From: Candidatus Methanomethylophilaceae archaeon
GTDB lineage: Archaea > Thermoplasmatota > Thermoplasmata > Methanomassiliicoccales > Methanomethylophilaceae
Length of the DNA stretch: 50,291 bases
NCBI GenBank assembly: GCA_944320485.1
Contig: CALUHQ010000041.1
Location: forward strand, 1-50,291
Direction of reading: 5' to 3'
The translations under genes and the position numbers were made by a program. Numbering within the stretch: the first letter of the stretch is position 1; each line of letters opens with the position of its first letter. The notes under the pieces were generated by a model. That model saw nothing but the letters and a program-made list of their open reading frames with translations, did not search any database and had not been told where the DNA came from. Of the stretch, positions 17,310-24,703 are shown in pieces.

Positions 17310-18176
17310 ATGACCGAAGGTGTTCTGGGGATCATCGGATGCCCCATGCTGGTGGACAACCTCGTCTGGAGTCTGAAGGACGACACGGACGAGAAGGACA
17401 TAACCATTATCGACACGGGGAACGAGGGCCCCCTCCGCGAGCAGCTGGACGCCCGTTCGATTCCCTACAGGACCATGGGCGAGGAGGACGCCCTCTCCGG
17501 GGGGTACGTCCCGACGGAGGGGAGGTTCAACCTCCTGGTCTACCTGATGAACCTGGGCCTGCACTCGGTCCCGGAGGAGCTCAGGTCCAAGACCGAGGAC
17601 ATCGCCACCAGGATGCAGCCCTACGTGGATGCCATAGGGTTCTATCTGGGGACATGCGGGACGTACCACTGGGACATCCCGAAATGGTGCGAGAAGAACG
17701 GTCTGAAGCCCTCGGAGATGTTCCGCGACAGGGACGGGTGCCCTTGCGACGACTGCGTCGGCGTCTGCGTCGGCGGAGGCCCGAGGTATCTGGAGATGCA
17801 GAAGAAGTACACCGGGTACCTCTACATGTTCCCGGCCATGGTGGCCAACAACGACGAGTTCCTGATGGCCAACAACCGCGAGTACGAGGGCATGATGAGC
17901 CACATGACGCCGGAGATGATGGAGGTCCTCGGGATTGAGCCGGGCCGCGACGGCTACACGAGGTGGCTCCTGAGCCTCGGCAACTACCAGCACATGCTGA
18001 AGCTCGACAACGGGATCGGCGACGACGCCCATTACGACGAGGACCTGGAGAAGCTGAAGGGGAGGAACCACCTGGACATCGTCGTCGCGGAGCCGGGATG
18101 GGCGACCACCCAGCCGACGGTTGACCTCTACGCGAGATGCAAGTCGCTGCTCGACTCGGCGCACAGGTCCGGATGA
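17310..18176 (+). CDS. DUF1638 domain protein
   Basis: A 288-residue protein starting MTEGVLGIIGCPMLVDNL. It matches the DUF1638 pattern as I know it: a start with a conserved Cys, then GFYLGTCGTYHWDIPKWCEKNG, then a Cys-rich DGCPCDDCVGVCVGGG near residues 145-160. DUF1638 proteins occur in methylotrophic methanogens and some bacteria, often near corrinoid methyltransferase genes; their reaction is unknown to me. The cysteines could bind a metal or corrinoid-linked cofactor, but this is only inference. No methyltransferase gene lies within this window. The start is supported by the TATA-like box at 17281. Confidence 0.8.
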   Translation: MTEGVLGIIGCPMLVDNLVWSLKDDTDEKDITIIDTGNEGPLREQLDARSIPYRTMGEEDALSGGYVPTEGRFNLLVYLMNLGLHSVPEELRSKTEDIATRMQPYVDAIGFYLGTCGTYHWDIPKWCEKNGLKPSEMFRDRDGCPCDDCVGVCVGGGPRYLEMQKKYTGYLYMFPAMVANNDEFLMANNREYEGMMSHMTPEMMEVLGIEPGRDGYTRWLLSLGNYQHMLKLDNGIGDDAHYDEDLEKLKGRNHLDIVVAEPGWATTQPTVDLYARCKSLLDSAHRSG

Positions 18177-18210
18177 CCGTCCGGGGGCGCGGAGCGTCCG
18201 TCCGCGCCCA

Positions 18211-18217
18211 TTATATC
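18211..18217 (+). promoter_or_regulatory. TATA-like box of the PAP2 phosphatase gene
   Basis: TTATATC lies 29 nt before the ATG at 18240. This indicates a leaderless transcript starting at or next to the start codon. Confidence 0.55.
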
Positions 18218-18239
18218 CTGTCCCGCACTGGCACGTCTC

Positions 18240-18782
18240 ATGTGGGAGCTCGACATCCTCCGGTGGTTCGATTCCGTCCACGGTCCCGTGCTGGACCCTA
18301 TCATGGTCGGCATCACGTACAGCGCCACCTCCGGCCTGGTGTGGTTCGTACTGGGCTTCCTGATGACCTGCTCCCGCAGATGGAGGAGGTGCGGCGTGTC
18401 GGTGATCGTGTCGGTCATAGCCGCGTACATCATCGTCGACCTGGTCGTCAAGCCCCTGGTGTGCAGGGACCGCCCGTTCGACGTCTCGGACTTCGAACTC
18501 CTGGTCCCGGCGCCGGACTCCTGGTCCTTCCCCTCCGGGCACACGGCCTCGGCCTTCGCCGGTGCGACCGCTCTGCTGATACACAGCAGGAGGTGGGGCG
18601 CTGCAGCCATGGCATACGCCATCCTCGTCGGGGTGTCCCGCATGTATCTCTGCGTCCACTGGCCCACAGACGTGGTCGCTGGGGCGGTTGTCGGCATAGC
18701 CGTGGCCTTCCTGTCAGTGTGGTTCATGTCACGCTGGATCCCGCTCTTCAGGGAGCTGGACCGGGACGGGGCTCTGTTGTAA
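18240..18782 (+). CDS. PAP2-family membrane phosphatase
   Basis: A 180-residue integral membrane protein with about five hydrophobic helices. The three PAP2 active-site motifs are present: KPLVCRDRP (KxxxxxxRP type), PSGH at about residues 98-101, and SRMYLCVHWPTDVVAG (SR...H....D). Family members remove phosphate from lipid phosphates such as phosphatidate or polyprenyl diphosphate. In an archaeon a prenyl-diphosphate or lipid-recycling role is plausible. All catalytic residues are intact. It follows the DUF1638 gene but has its own promoter. Confidence 0.9.
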   Translation: MWELDILRWFDSVHGPVLDPIMVGITYSATSGLVWFVLGFLMTCSRRWRRCGVSVIVSVIAAYIIVDLVVKPLVCRDRPFDVSDFELLVPAPDSWSFPSGHTASAFAGATALLIHSRRWGAAAMAYAILVGVSRMYLCVHWPTDVVAGAVVGIAVAFLSVWFMSRWIPLFRELDRDGALL

Positions 18783-18800
18783 TTCCCGAGGCTGGCACAT

Positions 18801-18823
18801 TTGTGTCAACACTGTTGACACAA
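18801..18823. repeat. Perfect 23-bp palindrome
   Basis: The arms are TTGTGTCAACA (18801-18811) and its reverse complement (18813-18823), with one central C. It lies 20 bases after the PAP2 stop. Its outer bases and flanks (GGCACAT before, CACAATTCAGA after) closely match the palindrome at 19051-19073, while the inner stems differ with compensating changes. Confidence 0.75.
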
Positions 18824-18862
18824 TTCAGAGACGGAATCCCCGGAGGTCGCCTGTCGCTTCCG

Positions 18863-18923
18863 TTGGTAAAGGGAACTTCACTACGGATTTCCTTGGTAAA
18901 GGAAAAACCGTTTTTCTTTACCA
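18863..18923. repeat. Three copies of a TGGTAAAGGAA-type motif, one inverted
   Basis: TTGGTAAAGGGAA at 18863-18875 and TTGGTAAAGGAAAAA at 18893-18907 are direct copies. TTTTTCTTTACCAT at 18910-18923 is an inverted copy that can pair with the second. The gap carries no gene. Confidence 0.6.
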
Positions 18924-18966
18924 TAGAATCAACGGCGTTTCCAAGACCATTGTTCCGAGTACAGTC

Positions 18967-19014
18967 TGGCTATGTGTTAATGGTGAGACTTGGCCATGTG
19001 TTAATGGTGAGACT
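18967..19014 (+). repeat. Two tandem 24-bp repeats
   Basis: Two adjacent units, 18967-18990 and 18991-19014, read TGGCYATGTGTTAATGGTG followed by AGACT and differ at one base. A third partial unit begins at 19015 (TGGCTGATG). They lie in the gene-free stretch between PAP2 and dapB. Confidence 0.75.
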
Positions 19015-19050
19015 TGGCTGATGGCGTCCGAATAAGAACATCTGGCTCAT

Positions 19051-19073
19051 TTGTGGTTACACCGTAACCACAA
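19051..19073. repeat. Second 23-bp palindrome, paralogous to the one at 18801
   Basis: The arms are TTGTGGTTAC (19051-19060) and its reverse complement (19064-19073), with ACC between. Both palindromes are 23 bp, share TTGTG and CACAA ends and similar flanks, but have different inner stems. This suggests a duplicated site that changed while keeping its symmetry. Confidence 0.7.
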
Positions 19074-19090
19074 TTTCAGAAGAGAAGGTG

Positions 19091-19110
19091 CAGGGGGCCT
19101 ACGCCCCCTG
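19091..19110 (-). terminator. Hairpin downstream of dapB
   Basis: CAGGGGGC at 19091-19098 pairs with GCCCCCTG at 19103-19110 around a 4-base loop, 17 bases past the dapB stop. It is likely a terminator or 3'-end stabiliser. The usual U-run is weak. Confidence 0.55.
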
Positions 19111-19126
19111 AAATGATTTGGAGTGC

Positions 19127-19936
19127 TCACTCGAGCACGTCGGCCATGGAGTAGACCTTGCCCTTGGCCTGCTTCACGACCCAGCCGGCCGCCATGACGG
19201 CGCCGCCGACGAAGATCTCCCTGGAGTGGGCCTGGTGGCGGATCTCGATCCTCTCGGAGTTGCCGATGAACATGACGGTGTGGTCGCCGACGATGTCGCC
19301 TCCCCTGATGGCGTGGATTCCGATCTCCTTGCCGCGGGGGCAGTGGCCCTCCCTCCCGTACTTGAACTCCTTGCCGCCCATGGCCTCGCTGATGATCTCG
19401 GCCGCGGTCATGGCGGTCCCGCTGGGGGCGTCCTGCTTCTGGTTGTGGTGCGCCTCGATGATCTCCACGTCGTAGTCGTTCCCGAGGAGCAGCGCGGCCT
19501 GCCTGATCAGCTTGTTGAACACGCCGACCCCGATGGAGTAGTTGGTGGAGATCACGGCCGCCACGTTGTTCCTGACGACGGCGTCGGTGATGCTCTGCTT
19601 GACCTCGTCGGAGAGCCCGGTGGTCCCGATGATCAGGTTGACCCCGGCATCGGCGGCGATGGGCGCGTTGACCGCTGTGGCCTTGGCGATGGTGAAGTCC
19701 AGGAGGACGTCCGTCTTGGAGTCCTTCAGCACCTGGGCCAGGTCCTTGGAGTCGGAGACCGGGACGCCGAGGGCGCCTACGCCGACGACCTCGCCGATGT
19801 CCTTCCCGATGTTGATCAGGTCGAACGCGGAGGACACGGTCATGCCCTCGGTGGCGAGGATGCGCTTCACGAGCATCTGGCCCATCCTTCCGCAGGCCCC
19901 TACGAGGCCCACCCTGGTGACGTTGCTGTCTGTCAT
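19127..19936 (-). CDS. dapB: 4-hydroxy-tetrahydrodipicolinate reductase
   Basis: This enzyme reduces the product of dihydrodipicolinate synthase with NAD(P)H in lysine synthesis. The 269-residue product has the usual DapB length. The nucleotide-binding loop is VGLVGACGRMGQ at residues about 8-19. The active-site motif is EIIEAHHNQKQDAPSGTA, with the paired His and the K-x-D-x-P-S-G-T block. I chose the ATG at 19936, where the Rossmann fold begins; longer in-frame starts would read through the repeat array in front of the divergent ATPase. A TATA-like TAAATAC lies about 38 nt upstream on the minus strand. Confidence 0.95.
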   Translation of the reverse strand: MTDSNVTRVGLVGACGRMGQMLVKRILATEGMTVSSAFDLINIGKDIGEVVGVGALGVPVSDSKDLAQVLKDSKTDVLLDFTIAKATAVNAPIAADAGVNLIIGTTGLSDEVKQSITDAVVRNNVAAVISTNYSIGVGVFNKLIRQAALLLGNDYDVEIIEAHHNQKQDAPSGTAMTAAEIISEAMGGKEFKYGREGHCPRGKEIGIHAIRGGDIVGDHTVMFIGNSERIEIRHQAHSREIFVGGAVMAAGWVVKQAKGKVYSMADVLE

Positions 19937-19992
19937 GGTTATCTGACGGTCATGATGCAGGGGTCCCGTATTTAGGTATCGGGGTGCATGGA

Positions 19993-20108
19993 AATTCACG
20001 GTTGCGAAAAGTTCGAAACGAAATCCACGGTTGCGAAAAATACAAAGTAAAATCCACGATTGCGAAAATTCAAATAAAGAATCCACGATTGCGAAATATT
20101 CACATAAG
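19993..20108 (+). repeat. Four tandem 29-bp repeats ahead of an ATPase gene
   Basis: Units start at 19993, 20022, 20051 and 20080, exactly 29 bp apart. Each begins with a conserved core AATYCACGRTTGCGAAA and ends with a variable A-rich part of about 12 bp. The array fills the gap between dapB and the divergent ATPase and ends 30 bp before the ATPase ATG at 20139. Its layout recalls iterons or multi-site operators. Confidence 0.9.
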
Positions 20109-20138
20109 CACACGTTTTCGAGGAATGAGGTCGGCACC

Positions 20139-21545
20139 ATGGTCAGGATCATAGGCAGGGAGAGGGAGATGGGCGAACTGGAGTCGTTCATCGCGGACCC
20201 CACGGTCCGCGGATGTGCGGTCTACGGTATCCGCCAGGTGGGGAAGACCACGATGCTCCGCGCGATAGACTCCGTCCACAGGTCTGTCTACATCCAGGCC
20301 GTGAAGGGTTCGGAGGAGACGATCGTGGAGCGTGCGATGTCCTATGTCCGCGAGTCGTTCCCCGTGGAGGGCGAACCCAGGACGCTCTCGGGGCTCCTGG
20401 ACATCATAGGGGGCATATGCAGGGAGGCCCCCACGGTCGTCATCATCGACGAGTATCCGTACATGGCATCATCCCTGAAGCATGCGGACACCATGATGCA
20501 GGGGTTCATCGATGGGACTGTAGCCGACACGGGCTCCAAGATAATCCTGTGCGGATCGCAGATGTCGTCGATACTGGACATGGTGGAGGACGCTTCCAAC
20601 CCGATGTACAACCGCCTGAGGTGGACCATGAGGGTGAACGAGCTGTCGTTCCAGGACACCTGCCTGTTCCATCCGGAGATGGACGACCTCGACAGGATCA
20701 GGATGTACATGGTGTTCGGAGGGATGCCGCTGGACCATATCGACTTCTCCGGGCCCTCTTTCAAGGAAGTGGTCAAGAGGAGGTTCCTGTCGCCCGGCCT
20801 GCCCCTGAGCAACGTCGCCCGTTCGCGCATCGGATCCGAACTGGCCGAGACGGATGCTTGCGAGGCGATCGTCAGGGCCGTGGCGGACGGGGAGCTCACC
20901 CTCAAGGACATCTCCCGGTACACCGGGATCCCGTCCAGCACATGTCAGAAGCGGATCTCCAACCTGGAACTCCTCGGGGTCCTTGCGAGATGCAACCCGA
21001 TGGCCGGGGCCCCGAAGAGGCCCAGGTACAGGATCGAGGACGGCCTTGTGGGTCTGTGGTACTCCGTGTTCGACAGACTCGACGAGTTCTCGCTTCCGGA
21101 TGACCCTGATGCGAGGTTCAGCCTCGTGGAGGACGGCATCAACACGTACATGGGCCATCTCTTCGAGAGGTTCTGCGCGGAGTACCTGATGCACCACTAC
21201 GCCTGCGACGAGATAGGTTCGTGGTGGGGTGTGGAGACCGATGACGAGGGCGAGAGGGTCGGCGTGGACATAGACCTGGTGGCCACGGTCCGGGAGTCCG
21301 GTCTGAGGGCCACGGTGTACGCCGAATGCAAGTTCCGCAGCAGGATGATGAAGATGTCCGACCTGGACCGCCTGGAGAGGCGCGCCAGAGGCCTGGATGA
21401 GAGGGCCGTCCTGGTCCTGTTCTCGGCAGGGGGTTTCGAGAGGCAGCTGCAGGCGGTCGCTCCGGTGAGGGGGGCGGTCCTCATAGGTCTCGACGAGCTC
21501 ATGGAGAGGGCCCCGGCCCCGCGCCTCCTGGGCAGGGTGCAGTGA
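20139..21545 (+). CDS. Archaeal ATPase with C-terminal nuclease-like DUF234 domain
   Basis: A 468-residue protein of the archaeal ATPase type (COG1672-like). Walker A is YGIRQVGKTTML near residues 27-38. VVIIDEYPYMAS near residue 102 is the Walker B motif, and ILCGSQMSSI is sensor-like. A winged helix (LTLKDISRYTGIPSSTCQKRISNLELLGVL) lies near residues 254-283. The C-terminal DUF234-like domain carries VDIDLVATV and VYAECKFRS, a PD-(D/E)XK-type Asp ... Glu-Cys-Lys pattern. The ATG at 20139 is preceded by GAGGT at a good distance; the longer frame from 20031 is encoded by the 29-bp repeats and is rejected. Function of the family is unsettled; the repeats suggest DNA binding. Confidence 0.85.
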   Translation: MVRIIGREREMGELESFIADPTVRGCAVYGIRQVGKTTMLRAIDSVHRSVYIQAVKGSEETIVERAMSYVRESFPVEGEPRTLSGLLDIIGGICREAPTVVIIDEYPYMASSLKHADTMMQGFIDGTVADTGSKIILCGSQMSSILDMVEDASNPMYNRLRWTMRVNELSFQDTCLFHPEMDDLDRIRMYMVFGGMPLDHIDFSGPSFKEVVKRRFLSPGLPLSNVARSRIGSELAETDACEAIVRAVADGELTLKDISRYTGIPSSTCQKRISNLELLGVLARCNPMAGAPKRPRYRIEDGLVGLWYSVFDRLDEFSLPDDPDARFSLVEDGINTYMGHLFERFCAEYLMHHYACDEIGSWWGVETDDEGERVGVDIDLVATVRESGLRATVYAECKFRSRMMKMSDLDRLERRARGLDERAVLVLFSAGGFERQLQAVAPVRGAVLIGLDELMERAPAPRLLGRVQ

Positions 21546-21557
21546 CCTTCCCGGGAT

Positions 21558-21770
21558 TCATTCATCCTGCTCGGCGATGAGGCCGTTCTTCAGATCCCTC
21601 ACCACCTGGGTGTAGAAACAGTATTTTCCCGGATCCGTACCTGGGACATAATCGGTGACACCGGGAAGGCAGTTCGAGGGCATGACCTCCGTCTGGTACA
21701 TGAACCCGGTGTGGGCTCCCGCGCTTTCTATGAGAGCACGGCGCTCCTCTGTGAAGAACGTCTCCTCCAT
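21558..21770 (-). CDS. Small protein of unknown function (70 residues)
   Basis: The frame starts MEETFFTEERRALIESAG and ends in an acidic tail. It has two cysteines (PSNCLPGVT and GKYCFYTQ), no membrane segment and no domain that I recognise. A TATA-like ATTAAAGG lies about 34 nt ahead on the minus strand, which favours a real gene. It is convergent with the ATPase gene, only 12 bases between their stops. I cannot assign a role, and a chance frame remains possible. Confidence 0.5.
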   Translation of the reverse strand: MEETFFTEERRALIESAGAHTGFMYQTEVMPSNCLPGVTDYVPGTDPGKYCFYTQVVRDLKNGLIAEQDE

Positions 21771-21964
21771 GGTATCGTTTGCGATGAGGTCATACGGCCT
21801 TTAATGATTTCCCAAAGATACGGAAGTCAGTATATCGCTGTGATCTCGACAGCTTGTACGCGCCGTCTGGCCGAACTCTTCGAATGTTATGTGTTCATTC
21901 TGTCGATGGGCCATTACAGAACAAGGTGGGAGACAGGCCCCCGGAGGGGGACCCGTTCCGGGAC

Positions 21965-22351
21965 TCAGTCGTCCCACTCGGCGAAGAGCTTGGAGATGCC
22001 CTTCTTCGCTATGGACCAGCAGGGGACCCCGCCGATCAGCACCGCGACCTTGATGGCCTCGAGGATCTCCTCCTTGGTGGCGCCGTAGTTCTTGGCCACC
22101 CTGGCCTGGGCGTAGACGCAGTCCTCGCACATCCTGACGGCCACGCACGACAGCGCCATGAGCCTCTTGGTCTTCCTATCCAGGGCGCCGTCCTCGACCA
22201 TCACCCTGTCCATGGTGTGGAGCGTGTCTATGAACGAGGGGTCCAGCTCGTTGATCGCCCTCAGCGTGTCGGGGGCGTAGCCGCCCATCCCGCTGCACAT
22301 CTGTCCGAACTTGTCGTTGCCGCACCTTCCTGAGCCTGTTTCCTGGGACAT
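21965..22351 (-). CDS. Carboxymuconolactone decarboxylase (CMD/AhpD-like) family protein
   Basis: A 128-residue protein with the CMD fold signature: a helical core, then MCEDCVYAQARVAKNYGATKEEILEAI. The CxxC plus following residues resemble the AhpD-type redox centre E..CxxC...H, although His is replaced by Gln or Ala here. Family members include peroxidase-reducing and lactone-decarboxylating enzymes, so a thiol-redox role is likely but unproven. A TATA-like CTATTATT lies about 30 nt ahead, inside the open frame of the upstream IMPase-family gene, giving it its own promoter. A GC-rich imperfect hairpin (about 21940-21957) follows the stop. Confidence 0.85.
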   Translation of the reverse strand: MSQETGSGRCGNDKFGQMCSGMGGYAPDTLRAINELDPSFIDTLHTMDRVMVEDGALDRKTKRLMALSCVAVRMCEDCVYAQARVAKNYGATKEEILEAIKVAVLIGGVPCWSIAKKGISKLFAEWDD

Positions 22352-23192
22352 GGGGTGCGGATCGCCTTGGCCGCCAATAATAGTTTCCGGACGGTCGTCG
22401 CGGCCACTCGTACGGCGTCCTCCCGCCGAACGCCTCCGACACGGCGTCCAGGAGGGCGTCCATGTTCCCCTCGGTGTTCGCCGCCAGCACCGGCGACGGC
22501 CGGTCGAACCTGACGTCCCCGTCGATCCCCCTGTAGACCCCTCCGGCCGCCCCCACGCACGTCAGCGCGGCGGCGTGGTCCCATGGGGACAGCCTTATCT
22601 CGAAGTACAGGTCCACAGCGCCCTCGGCCAGCATGGACAGCTCCACCGCCGCGGTGCCTATCCTCCTGATGTCGTTGATCCTGGGGTAGAGGGACTCGCT
22701 GACCCTGAACACCCCAGGGGCCAGCTCCTTGCGGTAGCAGCACCAGGCGGTGCTGAGGATGCAGTCGTCCAGGGGCCTGTCCGACACGTGCACGGGGACG
22801 CCGTCCCTCCACGCCCCCCTGCCGACCTCCGAGGTCCACATCCTGCCGGTGAACGGGTTGTGGACCACGCCGATGTACGGCTCGCCGTCCCTGAACAGCG
22901 CCACCGATATCCCCACCTCCGGGATGCCCCTGGAGAAGTTCATCGTCCCGTCTATGGGGTCGACGATCCAGGTGTACCCCTCCTCCAGGATGGGGGACTC
23001 GTCGCCCTCCTCCCCGACGAAGGACGATCCCGGGACGAGCGACGTGAGCCCCGACCTCAGGAACGCCTCGTTCTCCACGTCCGCGGAGGTGACTATGTTC
23101 TCCCTCGTGCCCTTCTCCTCCACGGAGAACGAGCGGGCGGCGGCCACCCTGCGGCCGGACTCCGCCACTATGTCAGTTATGCGACCCAGCAT
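22176..23192 (-). CDS. Inositol-monophosphatase-family phosphatase, with overlapping 3' extension
   Basis: Residues 1 to about 265 form a complete IMPase-family protein. The metal-binding motifs are GEEGDE near residue 60, WIVDPIDGTMNFSRG near 74 and SPWDHAAALTC near 204. In archaea such enzymes hydrolyse inositol-1-phosphate or fructose-1,6-bisphosphate. The frame then continues another 70 codons of Arg/Pro/His-rich sequence and overlaps the CMD-family gene by 176 nt in a different frame. This extension has no family match I can see, so the natural stop near 22390 was probably lost, or a base is missing in the sequence. The gene is divergent from ppk2 across a 55-bp promoter gap. Confidence 0.88.
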   Translation of the reverse strand: MLGRITDIVAESGRRVAAARSFSVEEKGTRENIVTSADVENEAFLRSGLTSLVPGSSFVGEEGDESPILEEGYTWIVDPIDGTMNFSRGIPEVGISVALFRDGEPYIGVVHNPFTGRMWTSEVGRGAWRDGVPVHVSDRPLDDCILSTAWCCYRKELAPGVFRVSESLYPRINDIRRIGTAAVELSMLAEGAVDLYFEIRLSPWDHAAALTCVGAAGGVYRGIDGDVRFDRPSPVLAANTEGNMDALLDAVSEAFGGRTPYEWPRRPSGNYYWRPRRSAPHVPGNRLRKVRQRQVRTDVQRDGRLRPRHAEGDQRAGPLVHRHAPHHGQGDGRGRRPG

Positions 23193-23247
23193 CGCATCCC
23201 CCTAGCCCCGAAAGCGATTACTACTTTTCGGGTGCATACCCCCGAAC

Positions 23248-24639
23248 ATGGCTTCCACCATCCCCGACGAGCTGGCAGAGGACCTCACGCTCCTCCAGAG
23301 ACGCATCGTAGACGAGAAGAGGCAGGTCCTCGTGATTTTCGAGGGCCGCAGCGGCCGCGTCATGGGGAGGGTGATCAACGAGTTCATGAACCTCCTGGAG
23401 CCCAGGGGGATCACCTACACCCACTTCGTCCCGGAGAAGGTGGCGGGCCCCAGGGACATGCTCAGGTACCTGTCCAGGGAGCCGGCCAAGGGGCAGATCG
23501 CGATCTACGACCGCTCCTGGTACTCCAGGGTCATCGCCGAGTCCGCCGAGGGCGGGTCCACGGAGGCGCTGCTGAGGCTGTGCAGGAACTTCGAGAGGTA
23601 CCTGGTGGCCAACGGGGTGGTCGTGGTGAAGTTCTTCCTGAACATCCCTGACGAGACCATCGACGCCGTGGCGGGGAAGATGGGGTCCAAGAGGAAGGAC
23701 AGGGGGACGTTCCTCACAGACGACCACATCGACCCCAAGAAGTGGAGGGACAAGACCGTCATGCCCATGATCGCGGAGACCAACAGGCCACACGCCCCCT
23801 GGGACATCATCGACGTCAGCGACCTCTACCTGACCATGAACATGGTGGTCCGCACGTTCATGGACAGGGTGGACCACCGCATCGAGCATCCGGTGGAGGT
23901 GGACTTCAAGCCCATGGCGACGCCGTTCCCCAACCCCAGGCTGGACGCGGACCTGACGAGGGAGGCCAAGAGCTACAAGTCCGAGCTGGAGTCCCTGTCC
24001 CGGGAGATCGGGGACCTGCAGCAGAGACTGGCCGAGTCCGGGAGGTCCATGGTCCTGGTGTTCGAGGGATGGGACGCCGCCGGCAAGGGCGGGAGCATCA
24101 AGCGCCTGGTCAGGGCGCTGAACCCCAGGGGGTACTACGTGGTGCCGGTGGCCGCACCCAAGGGCGAGGAGAGCGCCCACTCCTACCTGTGGAGGTTCGC
24201 CATCAACATGCCGAAGGCCGGGCACATAGTGGTCTTCGACCGCTCCTGGTACGGCAGGATGATGGTGGAGCCCATCGAGGGCTTCTGCACCCCGCAGGAG
24301 TACGACCGCTCCGCCATCGAGATCCGCGCCCTGGAGAGGATGATCACCAACTCCGGGGGAATAGTGGTGAAGTTCTGGATGGAGATCTCGCCGGAGGAGC
24401 AGCTGGCCCGCTTCAACGCTCGCGCGTCCAATCCCGCCAAGTCATGGAAGATCACCGACGAGGACTGGCGCAACAGGGAGAAGTGGGACGTGTACGAGGA
24501 GTACGTGGACAGGATGATAACCGCCACCAACACCCCCGAGGAGCCATGGGTCGTCGTGGAGTCGGAGGACAAGAAGTACGGCAGGCTCAAGGTCCTGCGC
24601 ACGGTCAGGGACATCCTGAAGGAGAGGCTGGACGACTGA
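23248..24639 (+). CDS. ppk2: Two-domain polyphosphate kinase 2 (class II-like, polyphosphate:AMP phosphotransferase type)
   Basis: A 463-residue protein made of two fused PPK2 domains. The C-terminal domain keeps Walker A GWDAAGKGGS near residue 274 and the FDRSWYGRMMVEP Walker B and lid region. The N-terminal domain keeps YDRSWYSRVIAES, but its P-loop is degenerate (EGRSGRVMGRV, no Lys-Gly core). This is the pattern of class II PPK2, in which only the C-terminal half is catalytic and AMP is phosphorylated to ADP using polyphosphate. A TATA-like ATTACTA lies about 29 nt before the ATG, so the message is probably leaderless. It may help restore adenylate charge. Confidence 0.92.
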   Translation: MASTIPDELAEDLTLLQRRIVDEKRQVLVIFEGRSGRVMGRVINEFMNLLEPRGITYTHFVPEKVAGPRDMLRYLSREPAKGQIAIYDRSWYSRVIAESAEGGSTEALLRLCRNFERYLVANGVVVVKFFLNIPDETIDAVAGKMGSKRKDRGTFLTDDHIDPKKWRDKTVMPMIAETNRPHAPWDIIDVSDLYLTMNMVVRTFMDRVDHRIEHPVEVDFKPMATPFPNPRLDADLTREAKSYKSELESLSREIGDLQQRLAESGRSMVLVFEGWDAAGKGGSIKRLVRALNPRGYYVVPVAAPKGEESAHSYLWRFAINMPKAGHIVVFDRSWYGRMMVEPIEGFCTPQEYDRSAIEIRALERMITNSGGIVVKFWMEISPEEQLARFNARASNPAKSWKITDEDWRNREKWDVYEEYVDRMITATNTPEEPWVVVESEDKKYGRLKVLRTVRDILKERLDD

Positions 24640-24672
24640 TTCCGTCGATTGCCGGTGACGCCATTCGACACA

Positions 24673-24680
24673 CTTATATA
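24673..24680 (+). promoter_or_regulatory. TATA-like box of the mevalonate gene cluster
   Basis: CTTATATA lies 31 nt before the ATG at 24704. No other promoter is evident until 28026, so it probably drives the regulator, HMG-CoA synthase, thiolase and DUF35 genes as one operon. Confidence 0.6.
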
Positions 24681-24703
24681 CGCCGGCCAGGTACCCACTG
24701 CCA

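Noticed and set aside
20031-20138. 36-codon N-terminal extension of the DUF234-type ATPase
   Set aside because: It is encoded by the 29-bp repeats, and the family start with a ribosome site lies at 20139.
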